The notes under the pieces are model-generated. The model was given only the letters and a program-made list of their open reading frames with translations, was not told the DNA's origin and made no database searches. A stretch of 64,000 nucleotides of DNA from NCBI GenBank assembly GCA_016706425.1, contig JADJJR010000001.1:2356001-2420000 (forward strand), given 5' to 3'. Made by a program: the position numbers and the translations under genes. Origin of the DNA: Elusimicrobiota bacterium (lineage in GTDB: Bacteria; Elusimicrobiota; Elusimicrobia; FEN-1173). Positions 42,901 to 51,490 of the stretch are shown here, in pieces (position 1 is the first letter of the stretch; each line of letters opens with the position of its first letter).

Positions 42901-45078
42901 GTGAAAACCGTTTGTTTGATCGTCCCCCCGTCAGTGTTTTTGTTGGACGAACGCGTGTTCATGTCCCTGGGGATTCTGCGCGTGGCGGCGATGCTGGAGC
43001 GCGCCGGGCACCGGGTGGAAATGCTGGATTTGTCGGGCATCGCCAATCACACCGACGTGGTCCGCCTGCACGCCCGCGCCAGCCGCGCCACCCATTTCGG
43101 GCTGACCGCCACCACGCCCCAAATGCCGGCCACCTTCGCCATCGCCCAAGCTCTCCGCGCGGTCCGCCCCGACGCCACGCTCATTTTGGGCGGCCCGCAC
43201 ATCACCCTGGTCAGCGCCTCGCGGAAGATGGAAACCCGCGAAAAACGTCCCGGGCGCGGCGTGGCGGCCTTCGACAAACTCGCCGCCGCGTTCGACGTGC
43301 TCGTCGCGGGCGACGGCGAATTCGCCGTCGAGCGCGCCCTGGTCGACGCTCCCCCCGCCTTCATCGACGGCGACGACCCCAAATCCGATTTGTTCTTAAA
43401 AAGCGCCCAATTGAAGGACATGCCTTTCCCCGCCCGCCATCTGGTGGATGTCGACAGTTACCGTTACACCATCGATGGGGTGAAAGCGCTGAGCCTCATC
43501 GCCCAACTGGGATGCCCTTTCGAGTGCGGGTTCTGCGGCGGTCGATTTTCTCCCATGCTGCGGCGGGCGCGCATGCGCGACCCCGAAAACGTCGTCGCGG
43601 AAATCGAGCACCTTCATCGCGCTTACGGCACCCGCGCCTTCATGCTCTACGACGACGAGCTCAACGTCAACCCGCGCATGGTCGACCTGCTCAACAGGAT
43701 CACCGACCTGCAAAAGCGCCTCGGCGTCGAGTTCAAGCTCCGGGGCTTCATCAAATCCCAGCTTTTCAACGACGCCCAAGCCGAGGCCATGGTGCGCGCG
43801 GGGTTCCGCTGGATCCTGACCGGCTTCGAATCCGGCTCCCCGCGCATTCTCCAAAACATCAACAAGCGCGCCACGTTGGAAGAGAACTCCCGCTGCGTGG
43901 ACTTTTCCTCCAGCCCCGCGGCGCCCTTCACGGCGGAAACCTTCCGCACGCCCGGCTATCCGTTTTTCCTGTCGCTTTTCTTCCGCGACGGCGTTCCCCG
44001 CGGCGCGGTCCTGTGGGTCCAGGTTTTTCTGGGGGCCCTGTCGGCCGCCGTTCTCTTCGCCGCGGGCGTCCGCCTCTGGGGCCGAACGGCGCCCGCCCTG
44101 TGGGCGGGGCTCTGCCTCGCGGTGGATTTCGTGACGGTGCTCTACGGGGCCTTCGTTTTGACGGAAACGCTTTTCCTTCTGTTCCTGCTGCTGGCTTTCT
44201 GGGCCCTCGCGGGTTCCCTGGAACGGCCGCGCCCCCTTCTTCTGACGGCCGCGGGCCTCGGCCTGGGGCTGGCCGCGCTGGTGCGGCCGGTGGGGTTCTT
44301 CCTCTTCTTGGCGGTGGCCCCGGTGCTGGCGGTGTCGTGGCGGCGCCGGGGCGTCCCGTGGCGCCGGCCCCTTCTGCTGTTCCTCGCCGCGTCGTTCGCC
44401 CTGACGGGCGGCTGGATGGTCCGCAACAAAATCCGCGCCGGCGTTTTCGCCTTCACCACCATCGACCGCGCGCTGATCCACGTGCGTCTCGCGCTCTTGA
44501 AGGTGGAGTCGTCGGGCGCCTCCTTCGACCAATCCCTCGCGGCGATCCAATCCGAGGCGGACCGGGCCGAAACCGGCGCCCACAGCAACCGCTGGGCGCT
44601 GCGGCGGCTGGCCGCCCAATCGGGGGCCCACGCCGCCCTGCTGGCCAAAGAGTCCGCGCGGTTTTGGCTCGGGAACTCGTTCAAGGCCGCGGCCTGGGTC
44701 CTCGCGGCGGATCCGGCCTACGACCCCGCGCGCGTCCCGGCCTACGCCAAAGACGGCTTTCTCGCCCAGGGGTCGCGGCTCTTGCGCGCCCATCCCGCGC
44801 TGGGCGCGGGGGCGCTCTTGTTCTTGGCGTTCTTGGGGGTCAATTACGGCTTGGTCGGCTGGGGGGCGGCGCGGGGCGGCGCGGCGTTTTTCCGGGACGC
44901 GCGCGTTTGGCTTCTCGTCGTTCCGATCGCGTACTTTTATTTGCTGTCCATCGGCAGCGTGGCCCACGCGCGTTTGCGCATTCCGGCCATGCCGTTCGTG
45001 TTTCTATTGGCCGGCGAAGCCGCCGCCCGCCTCCGCGCCGGGCAGCGCCGCCCGCACCAGGTCGTCGACCCGCTTTAA
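42901..45078 (+). CDS. Chimeric gene: B12-binding radical-SAM N-terminus joined to GT39-like membrane C-terminus
   Basis: A single 725-codon frame made of two unrelated, incomplete proteins. Residues 1 to about 333 are a cobalamin-binding domain (LILGGPHITLV) plus a radical-SAM core with the 4Fe-4S cysteines Cys205, Cys209 and Cys212 (GCPFECGFCGG), ending abruptly in LEENSRCVD. From about residue 334 the protein is a multi-pass GT39/ArnT-like membrane glycosyltransferase, picked up at the ETFRTPGYPFFLSLFF motif. Its first membrane helix and the catalytic acidic loop before it are missing. Neither half should work as it stands. The fusion is in frame. Possible causes are an internal deletion between two genes or an assembly error. 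Its 3' end overlaps the convergent gene by 75 bp. Confidence 0.85.
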   Translation: MKTVCLIVPPSVFLLDERVFMSLGILRVAAMLERAGHRVEMLDLSGIANHTDVVRLHARASRATHFGLTATTPQMPATFAIAQALRAVRPDATLILGGPHITLVSASRKMETREKRPGRGVAAFDKLAAAFDVLVAGDGEFAVERALVDAPPAFIDGDDPKSDLFLKSAQLKDMPFPARHLVDVDSYRYTIDGVKALSLIAQLGCPFECGFCGGRFSPMLRRARMRDPENVVAEIEHLHRAYGTRAFMLYDDELNVNPRMVDLLNRITDLQKRLGVEFKLRGFIKSQLFNDAQAEAMVRAGFRWILTGFESGSPRILQNINKRATLEENSRCVDFSSSPAAPFTAETFRTPGYPFFLSLFFRDGVPRGAVLWVQVFLGALSAAVLFAAGVRLWGRTAPALWAGLCLAVDFVTVLYGAFVLTETLFLLFLLLAFWALAGSLERPRPLLLTAAGLGLGLAALVRPVGFFLFLAVAPVLAVSWRRRGVPWRRPLLLFLAASFALTGGWMVRNKIRAGVFAFTTIDRALIHVRLALLKVESSGASFDQSLAAIQSEADRAETGAHSNRWALRRLAAQSGAHAALLAKESARFWLGNSFKAAAWVLAADPAYDPARVPAYAKDGFLAQGSRLLRAHPALGAGALLFLAFLGVNYGLVGWGAARGGAAFFRDARVWLLVVPIAYFYLLSIGSVAHARLRIPAMPFVFLLAGEAAARLRAGQRRPHQVVDPL

Positions 45079-46212
45079 ATAGGTGTGCCCCGCGCGGGCG
45101 AAGGCGTGCGCCGTCTCGGTGATCCGCGCGCGCACCGCCGGGTCCGCCAACAAGGCCACGGCCTCGTCGACGTTCGAGAGGTCCTTCCGCACGGGGATGT
45201 AGTGCTCCATCGGTTTTAAGATCCCGTTGTACTCCCCCTCCAACAGCACCTGGCACGTTTTCGTGCCCAGGGGTTCGAAGTGCCGCGAAGAGATGGCCTT
45301 GCCGTTGATCTTCCGCGCCCCGGTGAAAAACCGTTCCCGCACCTCCGGCCACGTCGCCGCGGGCCGGCGGCGGCAATAGGCCTGGGCCCGGGCCAGCAAT
45401 TTTGAATCCGGTTCCAGGAAATAGGTGCCCGACTCCGCGCCCGGAATCCCCGCGCACCCCGCCAGAAAATCCGACCACCCGCCCCGCTCCAACGGGGCGA
45501 ACCGCACGTCCACCGCGAGGCCCGCGCGCCGGGCGGCGTCGCTCAACGCGTTGACGGCGTCGGTCCGCTCCACGTCGCCGACGAACAACGGGTAGGCCTG
45601 CCCGCGAAAGCCCAGGTCCACGGGGCGGGGCCCCGACGGGCCGGGCCGGTACACGTCGGGGTTGAGGGCGGCGGGCGCGTGCAGCACCCGGACGCGGGGC
45701 AGTCCGGCGTAGAGTTGGGCGGCGGCCGCGGGGGGCAACTGGCTGCCGATGAAGTCCACGCCCGCGCGGCGGGCGAAATCGATTTTTTCGTCCATGAGGT
45801 TGTATTCGTTGCCGAAGAGCGCGATCGCCGGGCCGCGCCGGCCCTGGAGGAACCGCCCGATCCGCCGCATCACGCCCAGGTGGTCGCCCACGGCCGAATG
45901 CAGCGCGACCACGAGGTCGGCCTCTTTGAGGGCGCGCAGCGCCCGGACGATCTCCACCGGGTTGTTGATGTTGCAGGGGCTCACGCGCAGGCGCGGGTGA
46001 CGCGCGAAGGCTTCCCGCCAATCCTCCACGTAAGACAAACTCTGGTAGGTGTCTTTAAAAAAACGCCGCACCCACCGGGCGTCCCGCCAGCCGGCGGGCA
46101 CGTGGTCCAGGCGCAACCCCGTGACGTGCCGGACGGTCTCGACGGCCAATTGCCGCCACCCGGGCACGCTCCGCGCGTAAAAGACCAGCGCGCGCGCTAG
46201 TGATGCCTGCAC
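45004..46212 (-). CDS. CgeB/group-1-like glycosyltransferase whose start lies in an inverted-repeat element
   Basis: A 402-residue GT-B-type protein. The C-terminal SSRHFEPLGTKTCQVLLEGE and KDLSNVDEAVALLADP match the Glyco_trans_1_2/CgeB group; NEYNLMDEKIDFA and GVDFIGSQ are in the N-terminal half. It probably transfers a sugar during glycan assembly. The start is odd: the best site is GTG with GGGAG seven bases upstream, and both lie inside the terminal repeat of the element at 46201-46465. The native N-terminus (about RALVFYARSV) follows within five codons, so the element replaced the original start region. The frame also stays open further into the element, to a TTG at 46317 without a ribosome site. 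Confidence 0.85.
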   Translation of the reverse strand: MQASLARALVFYARSVPGWRQLAVETVRHVTGLRLDHVPAGWRDARWVRRFFKDTYQSLSYVEDWREAFARHPRLRVSPCNINNPVEIVRALRALKEADLVVALHSAVGDHLGVMRRIGRFLQGRRGPAIALFGNEYNLMDEKIDFARRAGVDFIGSQLPPAAAAQLYAGLPRVRVLHAPAALNPDVYRPGPSGPRPVDLGFRGQAYPLFVGDVERTDAVNALSDAARRAGLAVDVRFAPLERGGWSDFLAGCAGIPGAESGTYFLEPDSKLLARAQAYCRRRPAATWPEVRERFFTGARKINGKAISSRHFEPLGTKTCQVLLEGEYNGILKPMEHYIPVRKDLSNVDEAVALLADPAVRARITETAHAFARAGHTYLKRVDDLVRAALPGAEAGGGFAGQ

Positions 46213-46465
46213 AAATAATCTCCCGTTTGGGAGGCCGGGATTTGTGGCGATTTCGAGGCGCGAGGAGGGCGCAATGCCGGGCCATTGTAACCGACGAGCA
46301 ACGACGAAATCGCCCAAAGACAGGCCTCCCCGAAGGGCCGGCGCGCTTTTGGGCGGCGGCTGCGTCGTTCGGCGGTCACATCGTCACCGCGATGCTCCCT
46401 TCTCGCTCCTTGCCGGCGCTCCAAAATCGCGCCGGCCAAATAGGAGATTATTTGCGCAGGCATCA
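46201..46465. mobile_element. 265-bp MITE-like inverted-repeat element
   Basis: The two ends are inverted copies of one sequence: TGATGCCTGC, one mismatch, CAAATAATCTCC, two mismatches, TTTGG (30 bp with three mismatches). Each half also carries its own internal hairpin (GGGAGGCC with GGCCTCCC on the left; GGCCGGCGCG with CGCGCCGGCC on the right). The two halves are diverged inverted copies of each other over about 130 bp. There is no coding sequence, so it would depend on a transposase elsewhere. No target-site duplication is evident (CTAG on the left, CCCG on the right). It lies between the epimerase and a glycosyltransferase in a minus-strand operon and provides the latter's start codon. 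Confidence 0.75.
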
Positions 46466-46471
46466 CCCGGG

Positions 46472-47536
46472 TCAACGGGCCCCCGCGGCGGCCAAGCGGT
46501 CGGCGTGGCGGTCCACGCAGGCCTGGATCAGGGGCCGGTTCGTCCGCGTCCACGCCACGGTCCGGCGCAACCCTTCGTCGATGTCGACGCCCGCGCGAAA
46601 ACCCAAGACGCGCTCGGCTTTGGTCGTGTCGCCGACGCGCCGTCCGGCGTGGTCCCAGGCCCGCCGGGGGACGCGCGCCACCGGCGTCGGGTTCTCCGCC
46701 AACCGGTTGATCCGCTCCGCCAAATCCGCGATCGACGTTTCCCGCCCCGACGCCAGGTTGTAGACGTCCCCCGGCGCGCCCGCCGACGCGCAGGCCATCA
46801 GCCCGCGGACGATGTCGTCGACGTAAATGAAATCCCGCGACGACGAGCCGTCGCCCTCGAGGATCAAGGCCTGTCCCAAAAGCGCGCGGTAAACGAACGT
46901 GGGCACCACGTTCCGCCACACGGTGGCCGGCGTGCCGCGCCAGCGCCCCGCGCCCAGGACTTCCCCCGGCCCGTACACGTTTTGAAACCGCGCCCGCACC
47001 GTCGGCAGGCGGTGCGCCGCGTGGTAATACACGGCGTAAAACTCCCCGACGATTTTCGAGATCTGGTAGGGGCTGTCCAGGTGGAAGGGCGCGGGCCCGT
47101 CTTCCTTCACGGGCGTCGGGTCGCCGCTCGTGTGCGGGGCCAACACGCACCCCGACGCGGCGTAGACGATTTTTTTAACGGCCGCCGCTCCGCGGGCCCA
47201 TTCCAAGAGCTTCAAGGTGGTGAGGAGGTTGTTGGCGTGGTCGGCCAGCGGGTCGGCGATGGAGTTCTGGTTGCCGTGGAACGTCGCCAGATGGAAGACG
47301 TAATCGACCGCCTTGTCCAACCCGCCCAACAGGGCGTCGTCGGCGATCGACCCTTCCCGATAATCCACCCGCGGGTCGTTCGGCACGTTCGACCGCTCGG
47401 CCGAGAGCAGGTTGTCCACCACCGTCACCCGCGCGACGCCGGCGTCCAACAGCGCGCGCGTCAAGTTCGACCCGATGAACCCCGCCCCGCCGACGACGAG
47501 AGCGCGGGCGCCGTCCCAGCCCGTCGCCGCGCTCAC
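46472..47536 (-). CDS. SDR-family nucleotide-sugar epimerase/dehydratase
   Basis: A 354-residue extended short-chain dehydrogenase with ALVVGGAGFIGSNLTRALL and the catalytic SPYQISKIVGE (YxxxK); VDYVFHLATFHGNQNS and RDFIYVDDIVRGL are typical of UDP-glucose-4-epimerase-like enzymes. The stretch VYAASGCVLAPHT replaces the more common SSSSVYG. It acts on a nucleotide sugar in the cytoplasm. The GTG start overlaps the stop of the upstream SDR gene as GTGA, and the pair resembles the WbmF/WbmG-type SDR pairs of Bordetella O-antigen loci. The exact reaction is not assignable. Confidence 0.88.
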   Translation of the reverse strand: MSAATGWDGARALVVGGAGFIGSNLTRALLDAGVARVTVVDNLLSAERSNVPNDPRVDYREGSIADDALLGGLDKAVDYVFHLATFHGNQNSIADPLADHANNLLTTLKLLEWARGAAAVKKIVYAASGCVLAPHTSGDPTPVKEDGPAPFHLDSPYQISKIVGEFYAVYYHAAHRLPTVRARFQNVYGPGEVLGAGRWRGTPATVWRNVVPTFVYRALLGQALILEGDGSSSRDFIYVDDIVRGLMACASAGAPGDVYNLASGRETSIADLAERINRLAENPTPVARVPRRAWDHAGRRVGDTTKAERVLGFRAGVDIDEGLRRTVAWTRTNRPLIQACVDRHADRLAAAGAR

Positions 47537-48477
47537 CGCGGCGCCGTCGGCAGCTTCAAGTGGGTGAAGGTCTCCTCCACGGGGTGCGCCCGGTACCAGG
47601 CCACCGCGTCGGCCACGCCCCGGTCCAGGGGCGTGCGCACGGCCCAGCCGAAAGTTTTTTCGGTGAGCGCCGGGTCGAGCAGGATCGTGAAGGCGTCGTC
47701 CGCCCCGCGGGGGCGCACCTCCACGTCCTTCTCCAGCCGGACACCCAGCGCTTTCACCGCCGCGTCGAAAAGCTCGCGGATGGCGAAATCTTTTCCCGAG
47801 GACACGTGGTACACCCCCGAAGCCCCTTGCCCCGCCAAGGCTTTCATCGCCACGTCCACCAGGTCGCCGATGTGGATGAAGTCCCGCCGCGTGTCCATCA
47901 CGAAGCAGGGTTTGCCCGCCGTCAGCCGTTGGTAAAAGGTCGGCAGCGGGCCGCTCACGTTGCGCGGGCCGTAGGCGTTCGCCAAGCGGAACGAAATCCA
48001 ATTCAGCCCGCTCAGGCGCACGTAGTGTTCCCCCGCCGTCTTGCTGATGGCGTAGCTGCTGTCCCCCGGGGCCAACGCGTGGTCCACGCGGATCGGCTGC
48101 TCCGCCGGGTGGAGCCCGTAACACAACGCCGTCTGGAAATAGATCAGCCGCTTCACGCCCGCGCGCTGGGCGGCCTGGACGACGTGGGCCGTGCCCAGCA
48201 CGTTGGTGAGGGAATCTTCGACCCAGTTGTTGGGGTCTTTGTACGACGCCGCGGCGTGGACGACGGCCTCGGGCTTGAAATCGTCGAAAAGTTTGTCCAC
48301 CGTCTTCCGGTCGGCGATCGTGCCTTCCACCACGGTCAAGTTCGGGTGCGCGGCCAAATTGTCCCGCCGCCCGGTGGCGTAGTTGTCGATCACGCACACC
48401 CGGTCGCCTTGCGCCAGCAACCGGTCCGCCACGTGGGACCCCACAAACCCGGCCCCGCCGGTGATTAATGTTCTCAT
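47533..48477 (-). CDS. SDR-family nucleotide-sugar epimerase/dehydratase
   Basis: A 314-residue extended short-chain dehydrogenase: MRTLITGGAGFVGSHVADRLL, then VVHAAASYKDPNNW, FQTALCYG and the catalytic SSYAISKTAGEHY. RRDFIHIGDLVDVAM is the C-terminal substrate-domain block. The VHAAASYKDP pattern is typical of O-antigen SDRs that epimerise UDP-acetamido-uronic acids (WbmF/WbmG/WbmH group). GAGGTGA precedes the ATG. It overlaps the next SDR gene by 4 bp and follows asnB copy 2 by 12 bases. Which of the two enzymes is epimerase and which dehydratase cannot be told. Confidence 0.88.
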   Translation of the reverse strand: MRTLITGGAGFVGSHVADRLLAQGDRVCVIDNYATGRRDNLAAHPNLTVVEGTIADRKTVDKLFDDFKPEAVVHAAASYKDPNNWVEDSLTNVLGTAHVVQAAQRAGVKRLIYFQTALCYGLHPAEQPIRVDHALAPGDSSYAISKTAGEHYVRLSGLNWISFRLANAYGPRNVSGPLPTFYQRLTAGKPCFVMDTRRDFIHIGDLVDVAMKALAGQGASGVYHVSSGKDFAIRELFDAAVKALGVRLEKDVEVRPRGADDAFTILLDPALTEKTFGWAVRTPLDRGVADAVAWYRAHPVEETFTHLKLPTAPR

Positions 48478-48489
48478 CGGTTCACCTCG

Positions 48490-50409
48490 TCAACGTTTGA
48501 AGTCCGCCGCGCGGGCGATGTCCGCCGCGCGGTCATGAAATTGCTTCTGCCACAGCTCCAACGACAACAGCCCCCACAGTTTTCGTCCATAGCGCGGTTC
48601 CGCGTCCAACCCCTTGAGCACCTCCTCGGCGTTCATCCACGGGCGTCCCCGCGCGGCCGCCGAGCCCAGCGTGTCCCGCACGAAATCCCGCGTCCGCCCC
48701 GGCCGCGCCGCCCACTCCGTGAACGGCACCGGGAACCCCATCTTGTCCTTGCGGTCCAACACCGACCGCGGCAGCGTGTCGGCGAAAGCCGTCCGCAGCA
48801 GGTGTTTCATCGTGCCGTTCTTGAATTTGACGTTCGACGGCATGGTCGCGGCGTACTCCACCAGCCGGTGGTCCAAGAACGGCACGCGCGATTCCAACCC
48901 GTGCGCCATGGTCACGCGGTCCTCCACCTGGAGCAGCGCCGGCAACAGGGTCTTGAAATCGAAATGCGTCATGCGGTCGAAGTACGACTCCTTGCGCACG
49001 TTGTCCCCTTCGAAGATGGTCCGGAACGTTTCGTAGGGGTTGTAATCCCCCAGGGCCTCCCAGCGCACCTCCCGGCCCACGTCGCGGCTGCGGTTGATCA
49101 GCCGGAAGTACCGCGGACCGAGGTCGTCGAACAACCCGTCGCGCCAAAAATCCTGCAAAAGCGGTTTGTAGGACCGCAACGCCGACAGGTTGGGGATGAT
49201 CGATTCGTAGGTCACGATGAAATTCCCCGAGTTCATCGTCCCGTCGATGGCCGCTTTGATGCACTGCTCGAAATAGGCGATGAGGTAGCGCGCGTACCCG
49301 CCGAAGATCTCGTCCCCGCCTTGGCCGCCCAGCACCACCTTGCGGTGGCGCGCCGCGCTCTTGGCCGTCAGGAATTGCGGCACGCTGCCCGGCCCGGCCA
49401 CCGGCGCGTCCAGGTGGTAGATCACCGCCGGCAGGTGGTCGACGAAATCGTCCTCGCGGATCACCGTCTCGTCCAACAGGAGGCCCTTGGCCTCGGCCAC
49501 CGCCCGCGCGTGGTGCGACTCGTCGTAGGCCGGCCCCATGTCGAATTTGCCGGTGAACGCGCGCAAAGACGTCGCCCCCGCCTCCACGGCCAAGGTCGCC
49601 ATCAGGCTCGAGTCGAGCCCCCCGCTCAAGAACGCCCCCACCGGCACGTCGCTGCGCAGGTGCAGGCCCACGGACTCCCGCAGCCGTTCGCGCACGCCCT
49701 CGGCGAAACACGCCTCCGTCTCCTCGAATTGCGGGTTGTAATACACCTCCCAATACCGCCGCACCTCCAACCGCCCGCGGTGGATGGTCAAGGTGTGCCC
49801 CGGCGGCAATTCGCGGATCCCCGCGAAGAGGGTTTTCCCGGCGAGGCAAAATTGGAACGCCAAATAATCCTTCAAGGCGTCCACGTCCGTCCGGATGTCC
49901 TTGAGGAAGGGGAGCAACGCCTTGCATTCGGACGCGACGTAGGCCACCCCGTCGACGACCGTGTAGTAGAGCGGCTTGATGCCGAACCGGTCCCGCGCGC
50001 AAAAGAGCGCGTCGCGCGGTTCGTCCCACAGGGCGAAGCCGAACATGCCCCGCAGTTTCGCCAGGGCGTCCGGCCCCCAGCGCTCGAGGCTCTTGAGGAG
50101 GGCCTCCGTGTCCGACCGCCCGCGGAACCCGGCGCTCCCGAGTTCCGACCGCAGTTCCGGGTGGTTGTAGATTTCGCCGTTGAAGGAGATCCACCGCCCG
50201 GCGGCGTCGCCCATGGGCTGGGCCCCGCCCTCGATGTCGATGATACTGAGCCGCCGGTGGGCCAAGCCGACGCGCCCGCTCGGGTGCGCCCAGGCGCCCA
50301 CGCCGTCGGGGCCGCGGTGGCGTTGCAAGGTGTTCATCAGGTCCAACCGCGCCGCCAAGTCCGGCACCGGGGCCCCGGTCAACGAGAGGATCGCTCCCAC
50401 GCCGCACAT
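48490..50409 (-). CDS. asnB: Asparagine synthetase-type amidotransferase, copy 2
   Basis: A 639-residue glutamine-dependent amidotransferase: Cys2 in MCGVGAILS, RHRGPDGVGAW, FNGEIYNHPELR and the synthetase loop FLSGGLDSSLMATL; GGQGGDEIFGGYARYL is also intact. Its C-terminal domain (KVILGGQGGDEI region and beyond) differs enough from copies 1 and 3 to suggest a different acceptor. It lies between a WbpI-like 2-epimerase (one base away) and two SDR genes, which favours amidation of a nucleotide-linked or polymer uronic acid. No residue loss is seen. Confidence 0.95.
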   Translation of the reverse strand: MCGVGAILSLTGAPVPDLAARLDLMNTLQRHRGPDGVGAWAHPSGRVGLAHRRLSIIDIEGGAQPMGDAAGRWISFNGEIYNHPELRSELGSAGFRGRSDTEALLKSLERWGPDALAKLRGMFGFALWDEPRDALFCARDRFGIKPLYYTVVDGVAYVASECKALLPFLKDIRTDVDALKDYLAFQFCLAGKTLFAGIRELPPGHTLTIHRGRLEVRRYWEVYYNPQFEETEACFAEGVRERLRESVGLHLRSDVPVGAFLSGGLDSSLMATLAVEAGATSLRAFTGKFDMGPAYDESHHARAVAEAKGLLLDETVIREDDFVDHLPAVIYHLDAPVAGPGSVPQFLTAKSAARHRKVVLGGQGGDEIFGGYARYLIAYFEQCIKAAIDGTMNSGNFIVTYESIIPNLSALRSYKPLLQDFWRDGLFDDLGPRYFRLINRSRDVGREVRWEALGDYNPYETFRTIFEGDNVRKESYFDRMTHFDFKTLLPALLQVEDRVTMAHGLESRVPFLDHRLVEYAATMPSNVKFKNGTMKHLLRTAFADTLPRSVLDRKDKMGFPVPFTEWAARPGRTRDFVRDTLGSAAARGRPWMNAEEVLKGLDAEPRYGRKLWGLLSLELWQKQFHDRAADIARAADFKR

Positions 50410-50410
50410 G

Positions 50411-51490
50411 TCAGCGCCCCGTCCCGCGCGGCCACGTGGCGGGGTTCAAAAGGACGTCGCGGATTTTTTCGGCCGTGTGCCCGTCGCCGTAAAGCGCGGT
50501 GTTGGCGCGGGGCCGGGGGCGCGCCAGCGCCGCCCGCACGCGGCGGGGGTCCAGCCCGGTCAGGCGGTTCCATCCGGCGGCCACGGTTTCCGGCCATTCG
50601 GTCTCTTCGCGCAGGGTCACGCAGGGCACGCCCAAATAGTACGCCTCTTTTTGCACGCCCCCCGAATCGGTCAACACCGCCCGGGCGCGCCGCTGGGCCG
50701 CCAAGGACTCCACGTACCCCAAGGGCCGCACGGCCGCCACGTTGGCGGGGGTCGACAGGGCCCCGGCCTTGAGCCGCGCGCGCGTCCGCGGGTGCACGGG
50801 GAACACCACCCGCCGGTCGAGCGATCCGAACAGTCGGAGGATCGCCCGCAACCGCGCGGGGTCGTCGGTGTTGGCGGCTCTGTGCACGGTGGCGAAATAG
50901 TAATCCCCCGCGGCCACGCCCCAACGGGGGTCGGGCGCGGCGTCGGCGGCGCCGCCGAACAGCCGCACCGCGTCGCGCATGATGTCGCCCACCCCCCACA
51001 CGCCCCGGCGGATCCCTTCGCGCGCCAATTGCGCGCGCGCGCGCGCGCTCGGAACGAAGAGCCAATGGGCCAGGTGGTCGGTCAAGACCCGGTTCACTTC
51101 CTCGGGCATGGCCCGCACGTGACTGCGCAGGCCGGCCTCCACGTGGGCGACGGGGATGTTGAGCTTGGCCGCCGCCAGGGCGCCGGCCAGGGTGGCGTTC
51201 GTGTCGCCGAAAACGATCACCGCGTCGGGCCGCTGGCGCAGGAGCACGCGCTCCACGCCCGCGAGGGCGCGGGCGGTCTGGTCGCCGTGCGTGCCCCCGT
51301 GGACCCCGAGGTGAAAGCGCGGCCGGGGCAACCCGAGCTGCGCGTGGTGGATCTCGGACATGTCGCGGTCGTGGTGCTGTCCGGTGTGGATCGTCCACGC
51401 CCGAAACGCGCCGTCGAGCGCGCGCAGGAGCGGCGCCGCCTTCACGAACTGCGGCCGCGCGCCCACCACCAGGGCCAAGGTCTTCTTCAT
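50411..51490 (-). CDS. UDP-sugar 2-epimerase, WbpI-like
   Basis: A 359-residue non-hydrolysing 2-epimerase. The start ALVVGARPQFVKAAPLLRAL carries GARPQF-K, which is the WbpI-type signature, rather than the GTRPEAIK of housekeeping WecB. HTGQHHDRDMSEI, VFGDTNATLAGALAA, HVEAGLRSHVRAMPEEVNR and TDSGGVQKEAYYLGVPCVTLR are all in place. Such enzymes invert C2 of UDP-2,3-diacetamido-glucuronic acid to the manno form. GGCGGGA precedes the ATG; the upstream extension lies in the next gene. A (GC)8 tract sits within it (51031-51046). Confidence 0.92.
   Translation of the reverse strand: MKKTLALVVGARPQFVKAAPLLRALDGAFRAWTIHTGQHHDRDMSEIHHAQLGLPRPRFHLGVHGGTHGDQTARALAGVERVLLRQRPDAVIVFGDTNATLAGALAAAKLNIPVAHVEAGLRSHVRAMPEEVNRVLTDHLAHWLFVPSARARAQLAREGIRRGVWGVGDIMRDAVRLFGGAADAAPDPRWGVAAGDYYFATVHRAANTDDPARLRAILRLFGSLDRRVVFPVHPRTRARLKAGALSTPANVAAVRPLGYVESLAAQRRARAVLTDSGGVQKEAYYLGVPCVTLREETEWPETVAAGWNRLTGLDPRRVRAALARPRPRANTALYGDGHTAEKIRDVLLNPATWPRGTGR

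Noticed and set aside
43396..44967. 523-codon open frame on the minus strand
   Set aside because: Antisense of the chimeric gene. I checked it because the chimera is odd, but its product is low-complexity and motif-free.
42912..45122. Second plus-strand frame of 736 codons over the chimeric gene
   Set aside because: Tested as evidence for a frameshift at the radical-SAM/GT39 join. It carries no radical-SAM or GT39 motif at any point, so the join is not a simple frameshift.
46200..47935. Long plus-strand frames through the inverted-repeat element
   Set aside because: They cross the element and then run antisense to two SDR genes. No transposase motif is present, so the element is non-autonomous.
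48535..50772. 745-codon open frame on the plus strand
   Set aside because: Antisense of asnB copy 2 and the epimerase gene; composition is unnatural for a protein.
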